Source: an uncultured Oscillibacter sp.
Lineage (GTDB): Bacteria; Bacillota; Clostridia; Oscillospirales; Oscillospiraceae
Assembly: GCA_900770295.1 (NCBI GenBank)
Contig: CAAGJQ010000094.1
Coordinates: forward strand, 1-30,089
Reading direction: 5' to 3'
Length of the DNA: 30,089 bases
This document shows, piece after piece, positions 1 through 11,326 of this stretch; within the stretch, counting starts at the first letter, position 1, and every line of letters starts with the position of its first letter. The notes under the pieces were generated by a model that saw only the letters and a list, made by a program, of their open reading frames with translations, did no database searches and was not told the DNA's origin. The translations under genes and the position numbers were made by a program.

Positions 1-764
1 AAGTGGTCCGTGGGATAGCTGATGCCGCGGAACATGGTTCCGCCCGCGTCCCGCACCGCGCGGGCGAGCGGCGCGCAGTGGAGGTCCGGCGGCGTGTAAA
101 TATCCAGGGTCCCGCCGACGCACAAAACCGGCTTCCGGGCCAGCTGCGCAGCCGCGCCCTCCAGAGAGAACGCCGCGCTGTTGTCCTCCGCCTCCCGCAG
201 AAGCGCTTCGCCGGTGGCGCCGGTGAGCCACGCCGCGCTGTCGGCCAGCACCTCCCGGATCGTCTGGTACGCCCGGGCGCTCTCCTCCGCGATCCGGGGG
301 AGGCGGCCGATATCGCAGGGCATCAGCAGCACGCCCGCCCGGATCTCCGGCCGTCTGGCGGTCAGCTGGCCGCAGACAAAGCCGCCCATGCTGTGCCCCA
401 CCGCGTAGATGCGGCTCCTGTCAAAGGCGAAGGTGTGATCCTCCAGGATGAAATCCAGCACCGTGCCGGCATCTTCCAGATCGTTTTTCAGGGAGTACGC
501 CCCGTCACTGCCCCAGCTGCCGCTGTAATGGAACGTCATCACATGGAAGCCCGCCCGCCGAAGCGCCTGGGCCAGGTCAAAATTCCGCTCACAGCCCGGA
601 ATCCCGTGGAGCAGGAGCACCGTGGGATGCGGTCCCTCCCCTGCCGCGGTATAGAGCACGGAGAGGAGTCTGCCTCTCCTGCCGGGAATGAGAAGGCCGT
701 GGATATCAGGCCGTCCGGCGCAGTCGCCGTAGTGCGTTTCCACGCACTGTATCCTGTCGTTCAT
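1..764 (-). CDS. alpha/beta hydrolase (serine esterase/lipase-like), 3' end cut by window edge
   Basis: Starts at 764 with an ATG preceded by GGAG 8 bases upstream and stays open for 254 codons to the window edge, so the C-terminus is missing. It shows the alpha/beta-hydrolase pattern: an oxyanion-loop motif LLLHGIPG around residue 42, the nucleophile elbow GHSMGG (Ser nucleophile) near the middle, and YPTDH at the last visible residues, which is where this fold usually carries its catalytic His. There is no signal peptide, so it is probably a cytoplasmic esterase or acyl hydrolase. It lies 52 bases downstream of the symporter on the same strand and could share its transcript. The substrate cannot be told. 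The fold is secure; the specific function is not. Confidence 0.85.
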   Translation of the reverse strand, partial: MNDRIQCVETHYGDCAGRPDIHGLLIPGRRGRLLSVLYTAAGEGPHPTVLLLHGIPGCERNFDLAQALRRAGFHVMTFHYSGSWGSDGAYSLKNDLEDAGTVLDFILEDHTFAFDRSRIYAVGHSMGGFVCGQLTARRPEIRAGVLLMPCDIGRLPRIAEESARAYQTIREVLADSAAWLTGATGEALLREAEDNSAAFSLEGAAAQLARKPVLCVGGTLDIYTPPDLHCAPLARAVRDAGGTMFRGISYPTDH

Positions 765-816
765 AGCAAATTCTCCGTTTTGATCCGCAGTGTACCGCCG
801 TTTCACAGGCGGTCTT

Positions 817-2094
817 TCAGGCATCCGCAGCGGAGGTCTCCTCCCGCTTCTCCGCGTTCAGGTCCCTCTTGTACCAGTCCCTGCCGTACAGCACTCTGGT
901 GACCAGCATGGAGGCCACGGTGTCGCCGCAGGAGTTGATCAGCGTGCAGCCCGCGTCGAACAGCTGCGTCATCATCATCAGGACGGGCAGGGCGATGGAT
1001 GGGAATCCGAAGGCGGAGATCACCATCGTCTCCATGGCGGCACCGCCGCCGGGGACAGAGGACACCGCGATGGAACCGGCGACGGCGATGACCAGCGCAA
1101 AGGCGAAATCCCCGATGCTGTCCAGCGGATGGCCGAACAGGGTGCAGCAGAGGACGATCTCGTAAATCGTGGCGATGCAGGCGCCGTCCATGTGGCAGGT
1201 GGCTCCCACGGGCACGACCACGGAACTGACCTCTCTGGGCACGCCCAGCTTGTCGCAGGCGTCCAGCTGCAGCGGCAGCGCCGCGGCGGAGGACCGGGTG
1301 CCCAGGGCAGTCAGCGCCGGAGTCAGAATGTTTTTGAAGAAGTTCTTCACGCCCCAGGGACCGGCCGCCAGAAAGGCGTACAGGGCCAGGAACGCAAAGA
1401 AATACACAATGGCCGCCGGATAGTAAATGAGCAGGCCCCGGGCATAGCTCTTCAGCAGGTCCGGGCCGTAGGTTCCCGTCAGATTGGCGAAATAGGCCAT
1501 CAGGCCCAGCGGGGCCAGCTTCATCAGCAGCGCCACCATTTTATAGAACACCAGGGACAGGCTGCTCAGCCACTCCGCCACAGGCCGCCCCTTTTCGCCC
1601 AGGACGGAGACCGTGATGCCGAAGAACACCGTAAAGACGATCAGCGCCAGGATGTGGGCCCTGGAAATGACGTCCGGGAAATCGCTGACGGTGAAGGTGT
1701 TGACGATCTGCTCCCCGATGCTCGCGCCGGCCGTCTCCGTGACCGCCTCCGCGGTCTCCAGCTGGATGGAGGTATCCACGCCGAAAATGCCGGTGACGGC
1801 AAACATATAGACGCCGGCAATCGCCGCGGTCACGACGAAGATCCCAATGGTGAGCGCCAGCAGCTTGCCGACCCGCCTGGTGTCCGCGATGTTCGCAATG
1901 GAGCTGGAAATGGAGAAAAAGATCAGCGGCACCAGCAGCACAAACAGCAGATTCAGCCAGATCTGGCCGATCGGATACAGGAACGACGCCCGCTCCCCCA
2001 GTGTCAGGCCCAGAATGGCGCCCAAGATGACAAATGCGATCAGGATCAGCGGCTCCCGGTAGGATGCCCGCTTGTTTTCAGCCTGTTTGCTCAT
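817..2094 (-). CDS. DAACS-family amino acid:cation symporter, probably not acidic-substrate type
   Basis: A 425-residue polytopic membrane protein of normal length for the dicarboxylate/amino acid:cation symporter family (GltP/SstT/ASCT fold). Visible family signatures are the serine-rich re-entrant loop TRSSAAALP (266-274), GATCHMDG (297-304, usually GATxNMDG), SVPGGG (346-351), and the last core helix with D380, N387 and D391 at the spacing of the family's D-x2-R-x6-N-x3-D pattern. The Arg that binds the side-chain carboxylate of glutamate or aspartate is Cys383 here. In the animal ASCT exchangers this position is also non-Arg and goes with neutral substrates, so I infer a neutral amino acid rather than a dicarboxylate. 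It likely imports substrate with Na+ or H+. The start at 2094 is preceded by GGGAGAGGA. A palindrome lies in its probable promoter at 2169-2197. Confidence 0.9.
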   Translation of the reverse strand: MSKQAENKRASYREPLILIAFVILGAILGLTLGERASFLYPIGQIWLNLLFVLLVPLIFFSISSSIANIADTRRVGKLLALTIGIFVVTAAIAGVYMFAVTGIFGVDTSIQLETAEAVTETAGASIGEQIVNTFTVSDFPDVISRAHILALIVFTVFFGITVSVLGEKGRPVAEWLSSLSLVFYKMVALLMKLAPLGLMAYFANLTGTYGPDLLKSYARGLLIYYPAAIVYFFAFLALYAFLAAGPWGVKNFFKNILTPALTALGTRSSAAALPLQLDACDKLGVPREVSSVVVPVGATCHMDGACIATIYEIVLCCTLFGHPLDSIGDFAFALVIAVAGSIAVSSVPGGGAAMETMVISAFGFPSIALPVLMMMTQLFDAGCTLINSCGDTVASMLVTRVLYGRDWYKRDLNAEKREETSAADA

Positions 2095-2168
2095 ACGATT
2101 TCCTCTCCCTTTCTGGCGTTTCGCCTGCCGGACCGGCCGGGCCCGGCGTGTTGCTCCCTCATTTTCAA

Positions 2169-2197
2169 ACTATAATTAACATAGTATGTTAATATGT
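2169..2197 (-). promoter_or_regulatory. candidate promoter with a 19-bp palindrome (operator) in its spacer, for the symporter
   Basis: On the minus strand TATAGT (2174-2169) could be a -10 with a weak -35 ACATAT (2197-2192), 17 bases apart. The spacer contains the perfect palindrome ATTAACATAgTATGTTAAT at 2175-2193 (9-bp arms, one central base). A site in that place would block polymerase when occupied. The palindrome is seen directly. The promoter and the identity of the regulator are inferred. Confidence 0.45.
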
Positions 2198-2249
2198 TTA
2201 TATAATAGCAGCCTATTCGCAAAACGCAATAGGGATTTCCGATTTTTAT

Positions 2250-2311
2250 GGGATTTTCCAAAAAATCCCGCAGTAAAGCATCCGGATGCCTGCAATCGGC
2301 ATCCGGATGCT
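2250..2311 (-). terminator. two stacked hairpins ending the activase transcript
   Basis: Downstream of the activase stop there is a 14-bp perfect hairpin (arms 2277-2290 and 2298-2311, loop of 7), then a second (arms 2250-2257 and 2262-2269). Read on the minus strand, the second has a T-rich arm and an AT-rich tail. Together they plausibly terminate the activase mRNA before the symporter promoter. Confidence 0.5.
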
Positions 2312-2323
2312 CTGTTGTCCGGT

Positions 2324-6715
<4,392 letters not shown>

Positions 6716-6721
6716 GGTCAT

Positions 6722-6997
6722 ACCTCGATTTCAGTGTTTTTGATGATGTTGATCTCTCTATTTTATAAAGGAAAACGGCTGAAAGAAAAATGGGGTTCAA
6801 AAAATCTGAACGGAATCGTAACGGCCTTCTTCTCTGCCCGCGAAGCGCCTCGGGTTTGTTCCAAATAACTCACATTATGAGTTATTTGACGCAAAAAAAG
6901 CGCATCGCCCATTTCAGCGGCTTCACACATGACCGCATTATAAGCTTGCCCCGCGCCGTTGTCAAATTCCACGCCGTTTTCCGCGGGGCCCTGCCGG
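6722..6997. other. intergenic region between activase and marR
   Basis: No coding sequence is supported here. The stretch is less GC-rich than its flanks. It holds an AT-rich block just upstream of the activase (minus-strand TATAAA at 6767-6762, with no good -35) and the perfect inverted repeat at 6862-6888. The marR promoter begins at 6998. Confidence 0.6.
6862..6888. promoter_or_regulatory. perfect 11-bp inverted repeat, candidate MarR operator
   Basis: The arms CAAATAACTCA (6862-6872) and TGAGTTATTTG (6878-6888) flank five bases. The element stands between the divergent activase and marR genes, where an autoregulating MarR protein would bind. It is about 110 bases upstream of the marR -35, so it is better placed to control leftward transcription of the activase. 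No poly-T follows on either side, which argues against a terminator. Confidence 0.5.
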
Positions 6998-7026
6998 TTG
7001 ACAGGCAGGCGGTTCCTCTTTAAAAT
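6998..7026 (+). promoter_or_regulatory. sigma-A promoter of marR
   Basis: TTGACA (6998-7003), a 17-base spacer, then TAAAAT (7021-7026). This is one mismatch from the full consensus and ends 66 bases before the marR ATG. Confidence 0.8.
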
Positions 7027-7092
7027 ATCTCATGGAGCGAGGAGACGGACCGTCTCCGCTCCCCCAATGATATCCGTGGGAGGACCGCCGCA

Positions 7093-7533
7093 ATGGACTA
7101 TCGAAAAAGTGCCGAAGAGTGGATGGAATACATGATCCTGACAGAGGAGCGGGGGCGCCTGGTTTTGAGCAGGGTATCGGAGCTGGCCCGGGGAGAGCTG
7201 GCCGTCCTGCGGTTCCTCCTCCAGGGGAACGACGGGACCGGCGCCAAGGAGCTCAGCCGCCGGTTCCGGGTCAACACCTCCCGCACCGCGGCGGTTTTGA
7301 ACAGTCTGGAGAAAAAGGGGTACATCCGCCGGGTCCCCTTTGCGGACGACCGGCGCATGATCCAGGTCTTTATCACGGAGGAGGGCCGCGCCTATGCCCG
7401 CGGCAAGCAGGAGGAATTCCTGACGCACGGCGAAGCCATGCTGGAAAAGCTGGGGGAAGAGGACACGCGGCACTATATTCACATCATGAAGCGGCTTTCT
7501 GAAATCTGGGCGGGCGAAGCCGGAGAGGATTGA
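7093..7533 (+). CDS. MarR family transcriptional regulator
   Basis: A 146-residue winged-helix protein of the usual MarR length. Residues 30-110 carry the signature: a helix-turn-helix (GAKELSRRFRVNTSRTAAVLN) and a wing ending in the typical basic DDRR followed by a beta strand and TEEG. Outer helices 1-28 and 115-140 would form the dimer interface. It should be a cytoplasmic dimer that releases DNA when it binds a small ligand. It has its own promoter (6998-7026) and GGGAGGA 10 bases before the ATG. It is divergent from the dehydratase activase, with a palindrome between them, so control of the activase and of itself is the simplest guess. The ligand is unknown. Confidence 0.9.
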   Translation: MDYRKSAEEWMEYMILTEERGRLVLSRVSELARGELAVLRFLLQGNDGTGAKELSRRFRVNTSRTAAVLNSLEKKGYIRRVPFADDRRMIQVFITEEGRAYARGKQEEFLTHGEAMLEKLGEEDTRHYIHIMKRLSEIWAGEAGED

Positions 7534-7657
7534 TCCGCCGCGTCTGGCCCCGTTTTTGGGACACCGTCCCGGATTTGTCCCTTGCTCCTTTCCGCCGTCT
7601 TTCATAAACTGTTAGACAGGATCCAGCGATCATCTCTTCCAGGAAAAGAGGAGCACT

Positions 7658-8704
7658 ATGGGCAATGATATTTCTCGCATTCTGATTGAAACCGTCATCC
7701 GAAAGGCCTTGCGCGATGTGAAGGATTCCCCTGAGCGGAGCACCCGGAATCTGGTGGATATGGCGCTGCATTTCTCCTCCGGGCCGTTCCAGCGGAAATT
7801 TTTCGAGACGGTCCAGGAGATGCTGCAGGACGAACACAGCGCCTATTACAGCCTGATCCGGGACGCGGCCGGCTCCGCCGATCCGGACAAGCTGGTCTCC
7901 TTCGGTCTGAATCTGGGGTATAACAGCTTTGTGGACGGGGCCAGAGCCATCCGCGCGGCAGAGGCCGCAGACGGCTTCAACATCCCCTGGATGGTCCGGC
8001 TGGATATTCACGGCCCCTCTTATGCCCGGCAGGCGGAGGCCTACCGCTCCGTGATCCGGCAGGGCGAGCAGCTGGGTATTTTCACCTGGTCCCTGTTTCC
8101 CTCCGGCCAGCCCCAGAGCCTGTTCAGCCTGATCGGGGAGCACCCCGACTGCGCGTTTCTCCTGTTCTGTGAGCCGGAGGCACTGACGGACGCCCTGCTG
8201 GACGAGGCCGCCAGACTGAACAATCTGCTCTTTATGGTCCGGTACAGCAGTTCCGCCTCCGACATCTGCGGTCTGCTCCGCCGAAAGGGCTTCCTGTACT
8301 CCGTCTATGTCCCCTATGGGGCGGACGATCTGGAGCGCATCTCCAGCGGCGAGCTCTTCTGCTGCACGGAGAACCTGCACGCCGTCTTCACGCTTCTGCT
8401 CGCCGATCCCCCCTGCCCGGACGATATCCGGCAGGAGGTCTACGGGCAGGCCGTCCGCATCCGAAAGGCCCAGCAATACCGGACCATTCCCCTGGAATGG
8501 ACCTTTGACAGCCGCTTTGTGGACGGCATCATCTCCGAGGACGCCTGCCTCGCCGCCTTTGACGAACGGGGCGACCTGGTCTCCCCGCACGGCCAGACGC
8601 TTTTGAAGAGCGGAAACCTCTTTCAGCACCCCCTGCGGGAAATCCTGAAAAGCGCCTTTCCGAAAACTCCGGCGGACGCCGGACCCGAGGAGCCTTCTCT
8701 TTGA
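7658..8704 (+). CDS. conserved hypothetical protein, 348 residues, function unknown
   Basis: I do not recognise a catalytic family with certainty. The product is soluble with no signal peptide or membrane segment. The N-terminal 70 residues look helical (ISRILIETVIRKALRDVKD). The middle alternates hydrophobic strands and helices (FNIPWMVRLDI, LGIFTWSLF, CAFLLFCEP, LLFMVRYSS, FLYSVYVPYG), as in a TIM barrel. A C-terminal phrase, GNLFQHPLREIL, resembles the tail of radical-SAM/SPASM proteins. No CxxxCxxC cluster is present, so if it derives from that fold it has lost the iron-sulfur site. It starts at 7658 with AGGAGCACT before the ATG, has 124 bases of spacing from marR, and ends at a strong terminator. 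Confidence 0.7.
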   Translation: MGNDISRILIETVIRKALRDVKDSPERSTRNLVDMALHFSSGPFQRKFFETVQEMLQDEHSAYYSLIRDAAGSADPDKLVSFGLNLGYNSFVDGARAIRAAEAADGFNIPWMVRLDIHGPSYARQAEAYRSVIRQGEQLGIFTWSLFPSGQPQSLFSLIGEHPDCAFLLFCEPEALTDALLDEAARLNNLLFMVRYSSSASDICGLLRRKGFLYSVYVPYGADDLERISSGELFCCTENLHAVFTLLLADPPCPDDIRQEVYGQAVRIRKAQQYRTIPLEWTFDSRFVDGIISEDACLAAFDERGDLVSPHGQTLLKSGNLFQHPLREILKSAFPKTPADAGPEEPSL

Positions 8705-8705
8705 T

Positions 8706-8742
8706 AAAAACAGCAGCCGGGAGATTCCCGGCTGCTGTTTTT
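8706..8742. terminator. bidirectional rho-independent terminator
   Basis: Arms CAGCAGCCGGGA (8711-8722) and TCCCGGCTGCTG (8726-8737) with a 3-base loop, flanked by AAAAA on the left and TTTTT on the right. It therefore terminates the 348-residue gene on the plus strand and the tetR gene on the minus strand. Confidence 0.9.
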
Positions 8743-9317
8743 TACGGCCGCGCCGTCTCCTCCGCGGCGCGTTCCTCCTCCATCTCCTGACACACCTTCG
8801 CCGCCACGCACTGGATGCAGGAGCGCAGCAGCCGCAGAAACTCCGAGGGCTGCATGCTGTTCTTCTCCATCATCCACCGCTGGATGGTATCCACCACCGC
8901 GTCCGTGAAAAAGCTGATCTGGAACTCCCTGTCCGCTCCCTCCGGCAGGATCTCCTTCAGCCGCAGCGCCATTGCGGGAAGCATCATCTCCCGAAAATGC
9001 TCGGCGAAGGAATCCTGGCCCCGGATGCTCAGCGCATTCCTGTAAAATGACCGGTTGTCGTAAAAATACCCGCACAGGTCATCCAGAAAATCCCAGGTGG
9101 TGGGATAGTCCCGCTTTCTGGCGATGGCGATGAATTCCGTGTCGTAGATCCAGTTGACCAGATCATACTTATCCCGGAAGTGATAGTAGAAGCTCTTGCG
9201 GTTCATGTCGCACTTCTCGCAGATATCCGCCACGGTGATCTTGGCGAAGGGCATCTCCCCCATCAGCTCTTTCATGGCCGCGGCCAGCGCCCGCTTTGTC
9301 ATATTGGAATCCGCCAT
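8742..9317 (-). CDS. TetR family transcriptional regulator (DhaS-like)
   Basis: A 191-residue protein. The N-terminal HTH of the TetR family is clear at about residues 25-48 (ITVADICEKCDMNRKSFYYHF), followed by YDLVNWIY. The helical C-terminal half resembles the DhaS/AttT-type ligand domain (FFTDAVVDTIQRWM). It is preceded by GAGAGGAG and sits 24 bases after mntP on the same strand, so it is probably co-transcribed with mntP from the riboswitch promoter. Its targets and ligand are not visible; a regulator of metal or solvent stress would fit the neighbour but is a guess. The stop codon abuts the shared terminator. Confidence 0.85.
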   Translation of the reverse strand: MADSNMTKRALAAAMKELMGEMPFAKITVADICEKCDMNRKSFYYHFRDKYDLVNWIYDTEFIAIARKRDYPTTWDFLDDLCGYFYDNRSFYRNALSIRGQDSFAEHFREMMLPAMALRLKEILPEGADREFQISFFTDAVVDTIQRWMMEKNSMQPSEFLRLLRSCIQCVAAKVCQEMEEERAAEETARP

Positions 9318-9341
9318 GCTCCGCTCTCCTCTCTATCCCGT

Positions 9342-9902
9342 CTATCCCAGGATGCCCGTGTGCTCCAGCAGGATCTTCACGCCCATCAGAATCAAAACGA
9401 TGCCGCCCGCCAGCTCCGCCCGGGCCTGGTACCTGGTCCCGAACACATTGCCCAGTCTCACGCCGACGGCCGACAGGACGAAGGTCGTCATCCCGATGAG
9501 CACCACCGCCGGGATGATCCGCACATTCAAAAACGCGAAGGTCACGCCCACGGCCAGCGCGTCAATGCTGGTGGCCACCGCCAGCGGGAGCATGGTCCCG
9601 GGCGTGAAGGAGTCATCCAGATGCTCCGCCTCGCCCCGGGACTCCCGGACCATGTTCGCGCCGATCAGCACCAGCAGGGCAAAGGCGATCCAGTGGTCCA
9701 CCCGCTGGATCATGGACTGGAACCGGCTCCCCAGCAGGTAACCGGCCAGGGGCATCAGGGCCTGAAACCCGCCGAAGTAAAGTCCGGCGATCACAGGCTG
9801 CTCTCTCCGCACGTTCTTTGCGGCAAGCCCCTTGCAGATGGATACCGCAAAGGCATCCATGGACAGGCCCACCGCGATGACAAACAATTCCCATACTCTC
9901 AT
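9342..9902 (-). CDS. mntP: MntP manganese efflux pump
   Basis: A 186-residue, six-helix membrane protein of the MntP family, of standard length. The two internal repeats each carry the acidic metal motif: GLSMDAFAVSICKG near the N-terminus and ATSIDALAVGVTFA in the second half. It exports Mn2+ and protects against manganese excess. The start at 9902 (MRVWELF) is chosen because GGAGGA lies 7 bases upstream; an in-frame TTG at 9923 has no ribosome binding site. The transcript begins with a yybP-ykoY riboswitch, the class that senses Mn2+ and controls mntP in several bacteria, so family and control agree. A TetR gene follows in the same operon. Confidence 0.95.
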   Translation of the reverse strand: MRVWELFVIAVGLSMDAFAVSICKGLAAKNVRREQPVIAGLYFGGFQALMPLAGYLLGSRFQSMIQRVDHWIAFALLVLIGANMVRESRGEAEHLDDSFTPGTMLPLAVATSIDALAVGVTFAFLNVRIIPAVVLIGMTTFVLSAVGVRLGNVFGTRYQARAELAGGIVLILMGVKILLEHTGILG

Positions 9903-9907
9903 CGTTG

Positions 9908-10056
9908 TTCCTCCGCATCTCAATTTTACGGCGGAGGGTAAAAGAAAAAGACGGAACCTACCCGCTGCCGCAGATAAGTCTCGTCATTTCAGGTGACACC
10001 AGGAACCATTCCAGAATGTTGACGTCACCGCACATCGTGCCGACTACTCCCTTATT
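9908..10056 (-). promoter_or_regulatory. yybP-ykoY manganese riboswitch with SD-sequestering platform
   Basis: Reading the minus strand from 10056: ATAAGGGAGTAG (10055-10044) and later CGAGACTTAT (9983-9974) bracket the element. ATAAG and CTTAT can pair as P1. The characteristic CGTCAACA lies in the upper stem, closed by GGTGAC and GTCACC. These are hallmarks of the yybP-ykoY class. After the aptamer, CCTCCGC (9937-9931) is perfectly complementary to GCGGAGG (9916-9910), which contains the mntP Shine-Dalgarno. GGGTA (9963-9959) could compete by pairing with TACCC (9940-9936), giving a Mn-dependent translational ON switch. The aptamer is recognised; the switching scheme is inferred. Confidence 0.88.
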
Positions 10057-10062
10057 GTGATC

Positions 10063-10091
10063 ATCATATCAGAAAGATGTCGGATTTGCAA
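10063..10091 (-). promoter_or_regulatory. sigma-A promoter of riboswitch-mntP-tetR
   Basis: On the minus strand TTGCAA (10091-10086), 17 bases, TATGAT (10068-10063). The expected transcription start near 10056 coincides with the 5' edge of the riboswitch. Confidence 0.75.
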
Positions 10092-10262
10092 CCACATTCG
10101 CAAAAAATGATTTCCTCCGTTCTTCCATTCCGCTCCAAAATCTCCCATGGCTTCCTCCCTATGCCGGCCGGCGGCCTTCAAAATCCATACATAGTTTTTT
10201 TCGTACCGCGCACAATACCTACCGGCGAAAGCCAAAATTCTTCATGCAGGAGGAACTTTCTC
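10092..10262. other. leader region upstream of the DUF1540 gene
   Basis: No gene is supported. It holds the ribosome binding site GGAGGAAC for the DUF1540 gene. I see no convincing plus-strand promoter. It is pyrimidine-rich on the plus strand. Confidence 0.4.
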
Positions 10263-10454
10263 ATGAACAAGGATTGCACCAACAGCGGCTGCGAGTGCAC
10301 CCCCAACCAGAGCATCAAGTGCACGGTCAACAACTGCGCCCACCACTGCCAGGACACCCAGTACTGCGGTCTGAACGAGATCCAGGTCGGCACCCACGAG
10401 GCCAACCCCACCGAGATCAAGTGCACCGACTGCGAGAGCTTCAAGCTGAAATAA
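10263..10454 (+). CDS. DUF1540 domain Cys-rich small protein
   Basis: A 63-residue protein with nine cysteines (5, 10, 12, 20, 25, 29, 35, 54, 57) in the DUF1540 arrangement: SIKCTVNNCAHH, then YCGLNEIQVG, then CTDCESF. DUF1540 proteins are common in spore-forming Firmicutes; the spacing suggests metal binding, but no function is firmly assigned. The ATG at 10263 is chosen over upstream in-frame codons because GGAGGA lies 8 or so bases before it. It is followed by a stem-loop (10466-10495) and the TauE/SafE pair. Confidence 0.85.
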   Translation: MNKDCTNSGCECTPNQSIKCTVNNCAHHCQDTQYCGLNEIQVGTHEANPTEIKCTDCESFKLK

Positions 10455-10465
10455 CACCGCGCCGG

Positions 10466-10495
10466 GCTTCGGAGGAGCGTATACGCCTCCGAAGC
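10466..10495. terminator. stem-loop after the DUF1540 gene
   Basis: Arms GCTTCGGAGG (10466-10475) and CCTCCGAAGC (10486-10495) enclose the small palindrome GCGTATACGC. The tail TCCTCTAC is only weakly T-rich, so it is an imperfect terminator or an mRNA processing/stability stem between the peptide gene and the permease pair. Confidence 0.45.
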
Positions 10496-10521
10496 TCCTC
10501 TACATCACAAGGAGGAAGGAT

Positions 10522-10875
10522 ATGAAGGGAAACTGGCCGGCGCGGATCGCCGGAGGCGCGGCGGGGCTTGCCAACGGGCTGTTCGGCGGAGGGGGCGGCA
10601 TGGTGTTCCTCCCCATTCTCTCCCGGTGCGGCCAGCTCTCCCAGCGCAGGCTCTACGCCACCTGCGTGGGCGTGATCTTCCCCATCTGTCTGGTGTCCGC
10701 CGCCGTGTATCTGTTCCGGGGCGGCGTGTCTTTCACGACGGCGCTGCCCTATCTGGCCGGCGGTCTCATCGGCGGCTGGATCGGCGGCAGGCTGTACGGC
10801 AGGGTGCCCACCAAGCTTCTGAAATGGCTGTTCGCGGCCTTTCTCTTCTACGCGGGGGTGAAATATCTGCTGTGA
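10522..10875 (+). CDS. TauE/SafE family permease, N-terminal half-size subunit
   Basis: A 117-residue membrane protein with about four hydrophobic segments. The opening GLANGLFGGGGGMVFLPIL is the glycine-rich signature of the first TauE/SafE repeat. Full family members are about 250 residues with two such repeats, so this is half a transporter. AAGGAGGAAGG precedes the ATG. Its stop TGA overlaps the GTG start of the second half by four bases, so the two are translationally coupled and probably assemble as one exporter of sulfite or another organosulfur/organic anion. The substrate is not inferable. Confidence 0.85.
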   Translation: MKGNWPARIAGGAAGLANGLFGGGGGMVFLPILSRCGQLSQRRLYATCVGVIFPICLVSAAVYLFRGGVSFTTALPYLAGGLIGGWIGGRLYGRVPTKLLKWLFAAFLFYAGVKYLL

Positions 10876-11249
10876 CGGACTGGCTGCTTCCCTTTCTGTG
10901 CGGTCTGGGGGCCAGCGTCATCTCCGCCTGGGGCGTGGGCGGCGGGACGCTGCTGCTCCTGGTGATGACGCTGTTCCTGGGGGTGGACCAGCGGACCGCC
11001 CAGGGCATCAACCTGCTGTTTTTCCTCCCCACCGCCGTCAGCGCCCTGGTGTGCCACGCCAGAGGCGGCTATCTGGACAGGCCCACCTTAAAAGCCGCCG
11101 TCCCCGTGGCCGTGGCCGCCGCCCTCATCGGCGCCTGGATCTCCACCTCCGTGGACGTGGAGGTCCTCCGCCGCCCCTTCGGCGTCTACCTGCTGCTCTC
11201 CGGCGTCAGTCTGATTTGGCCCGGGAAAAAGGGCGGCCGCCGGTCCTGA
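10872..11249 (+). CDS. TauE/SafE family permease, C-terminal half-size subunit
   Basis: A 125-residue membrane protein beginning with GTG at 10872 inside the stop of the preceding gene (GTGA overlap). The start is chosen because the protein then opens directly with TDWLLPFLCGLGASVISAW and the repeat signature GVGGGTLLLLVM, the second-repeat equivalent of the glycine-rich motif in its partner. About four transmembrane segments follow, ending in a basic tail (GKKGGRRS). There is no own ribosome binding site, which fits coupled translation and 1:1 production. It ends just before a strong hairpin terminator. Confidence 0.85.
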   Translation: MTDWLLPFLCGLGASVISAWGVGGGTLLLLVMTLFLGVDQRTAQGINLLFFLPTAVSALVCHARGGYLDRPTLKAAVPVAVAAALIGAWISTSVDVEVLRRPFGVYLLLSGVSLIWPGKKGGRRS

Positions 11250-11256
11250 AACAAAG

Positions 11257-11292
11257 CCCCGGACTGCCGGTTTGGCAGTCCGGGGTCTTTTC
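11257..11292. terminator. bidirectional terminator between TauE/SafE pair and HtrA operon
   Basis: A 12-bp perfect stem CCCCGGACTGCC (11257-11268) and GGCAGTCCGGGG (11274-11285), loop of 5, followed by TCTTTTCT on the plus strand and by CTTTGTTT on the minus strand. Confidence 0.85.
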
Positions 11293-11326
11293 TGTTCCGG
11301 TGTCTTTTCCGTTTTACTGTCAGAAA

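Noticed and set aside
790..2175. A 461-codon plus-strand frame opposite the symporter
   Set aside because: It is antisense to a motif-complete transporter, and its composition is Gly, Gln, Arg and Asp rich without any domain.
10077..10262. N-terminal extension of the DUF1540 protein
   Set aside because: The upstream in-frame sequence has no ribosome binding site and crosses the mntP promoter; GGAGGA marks the start at 10263.
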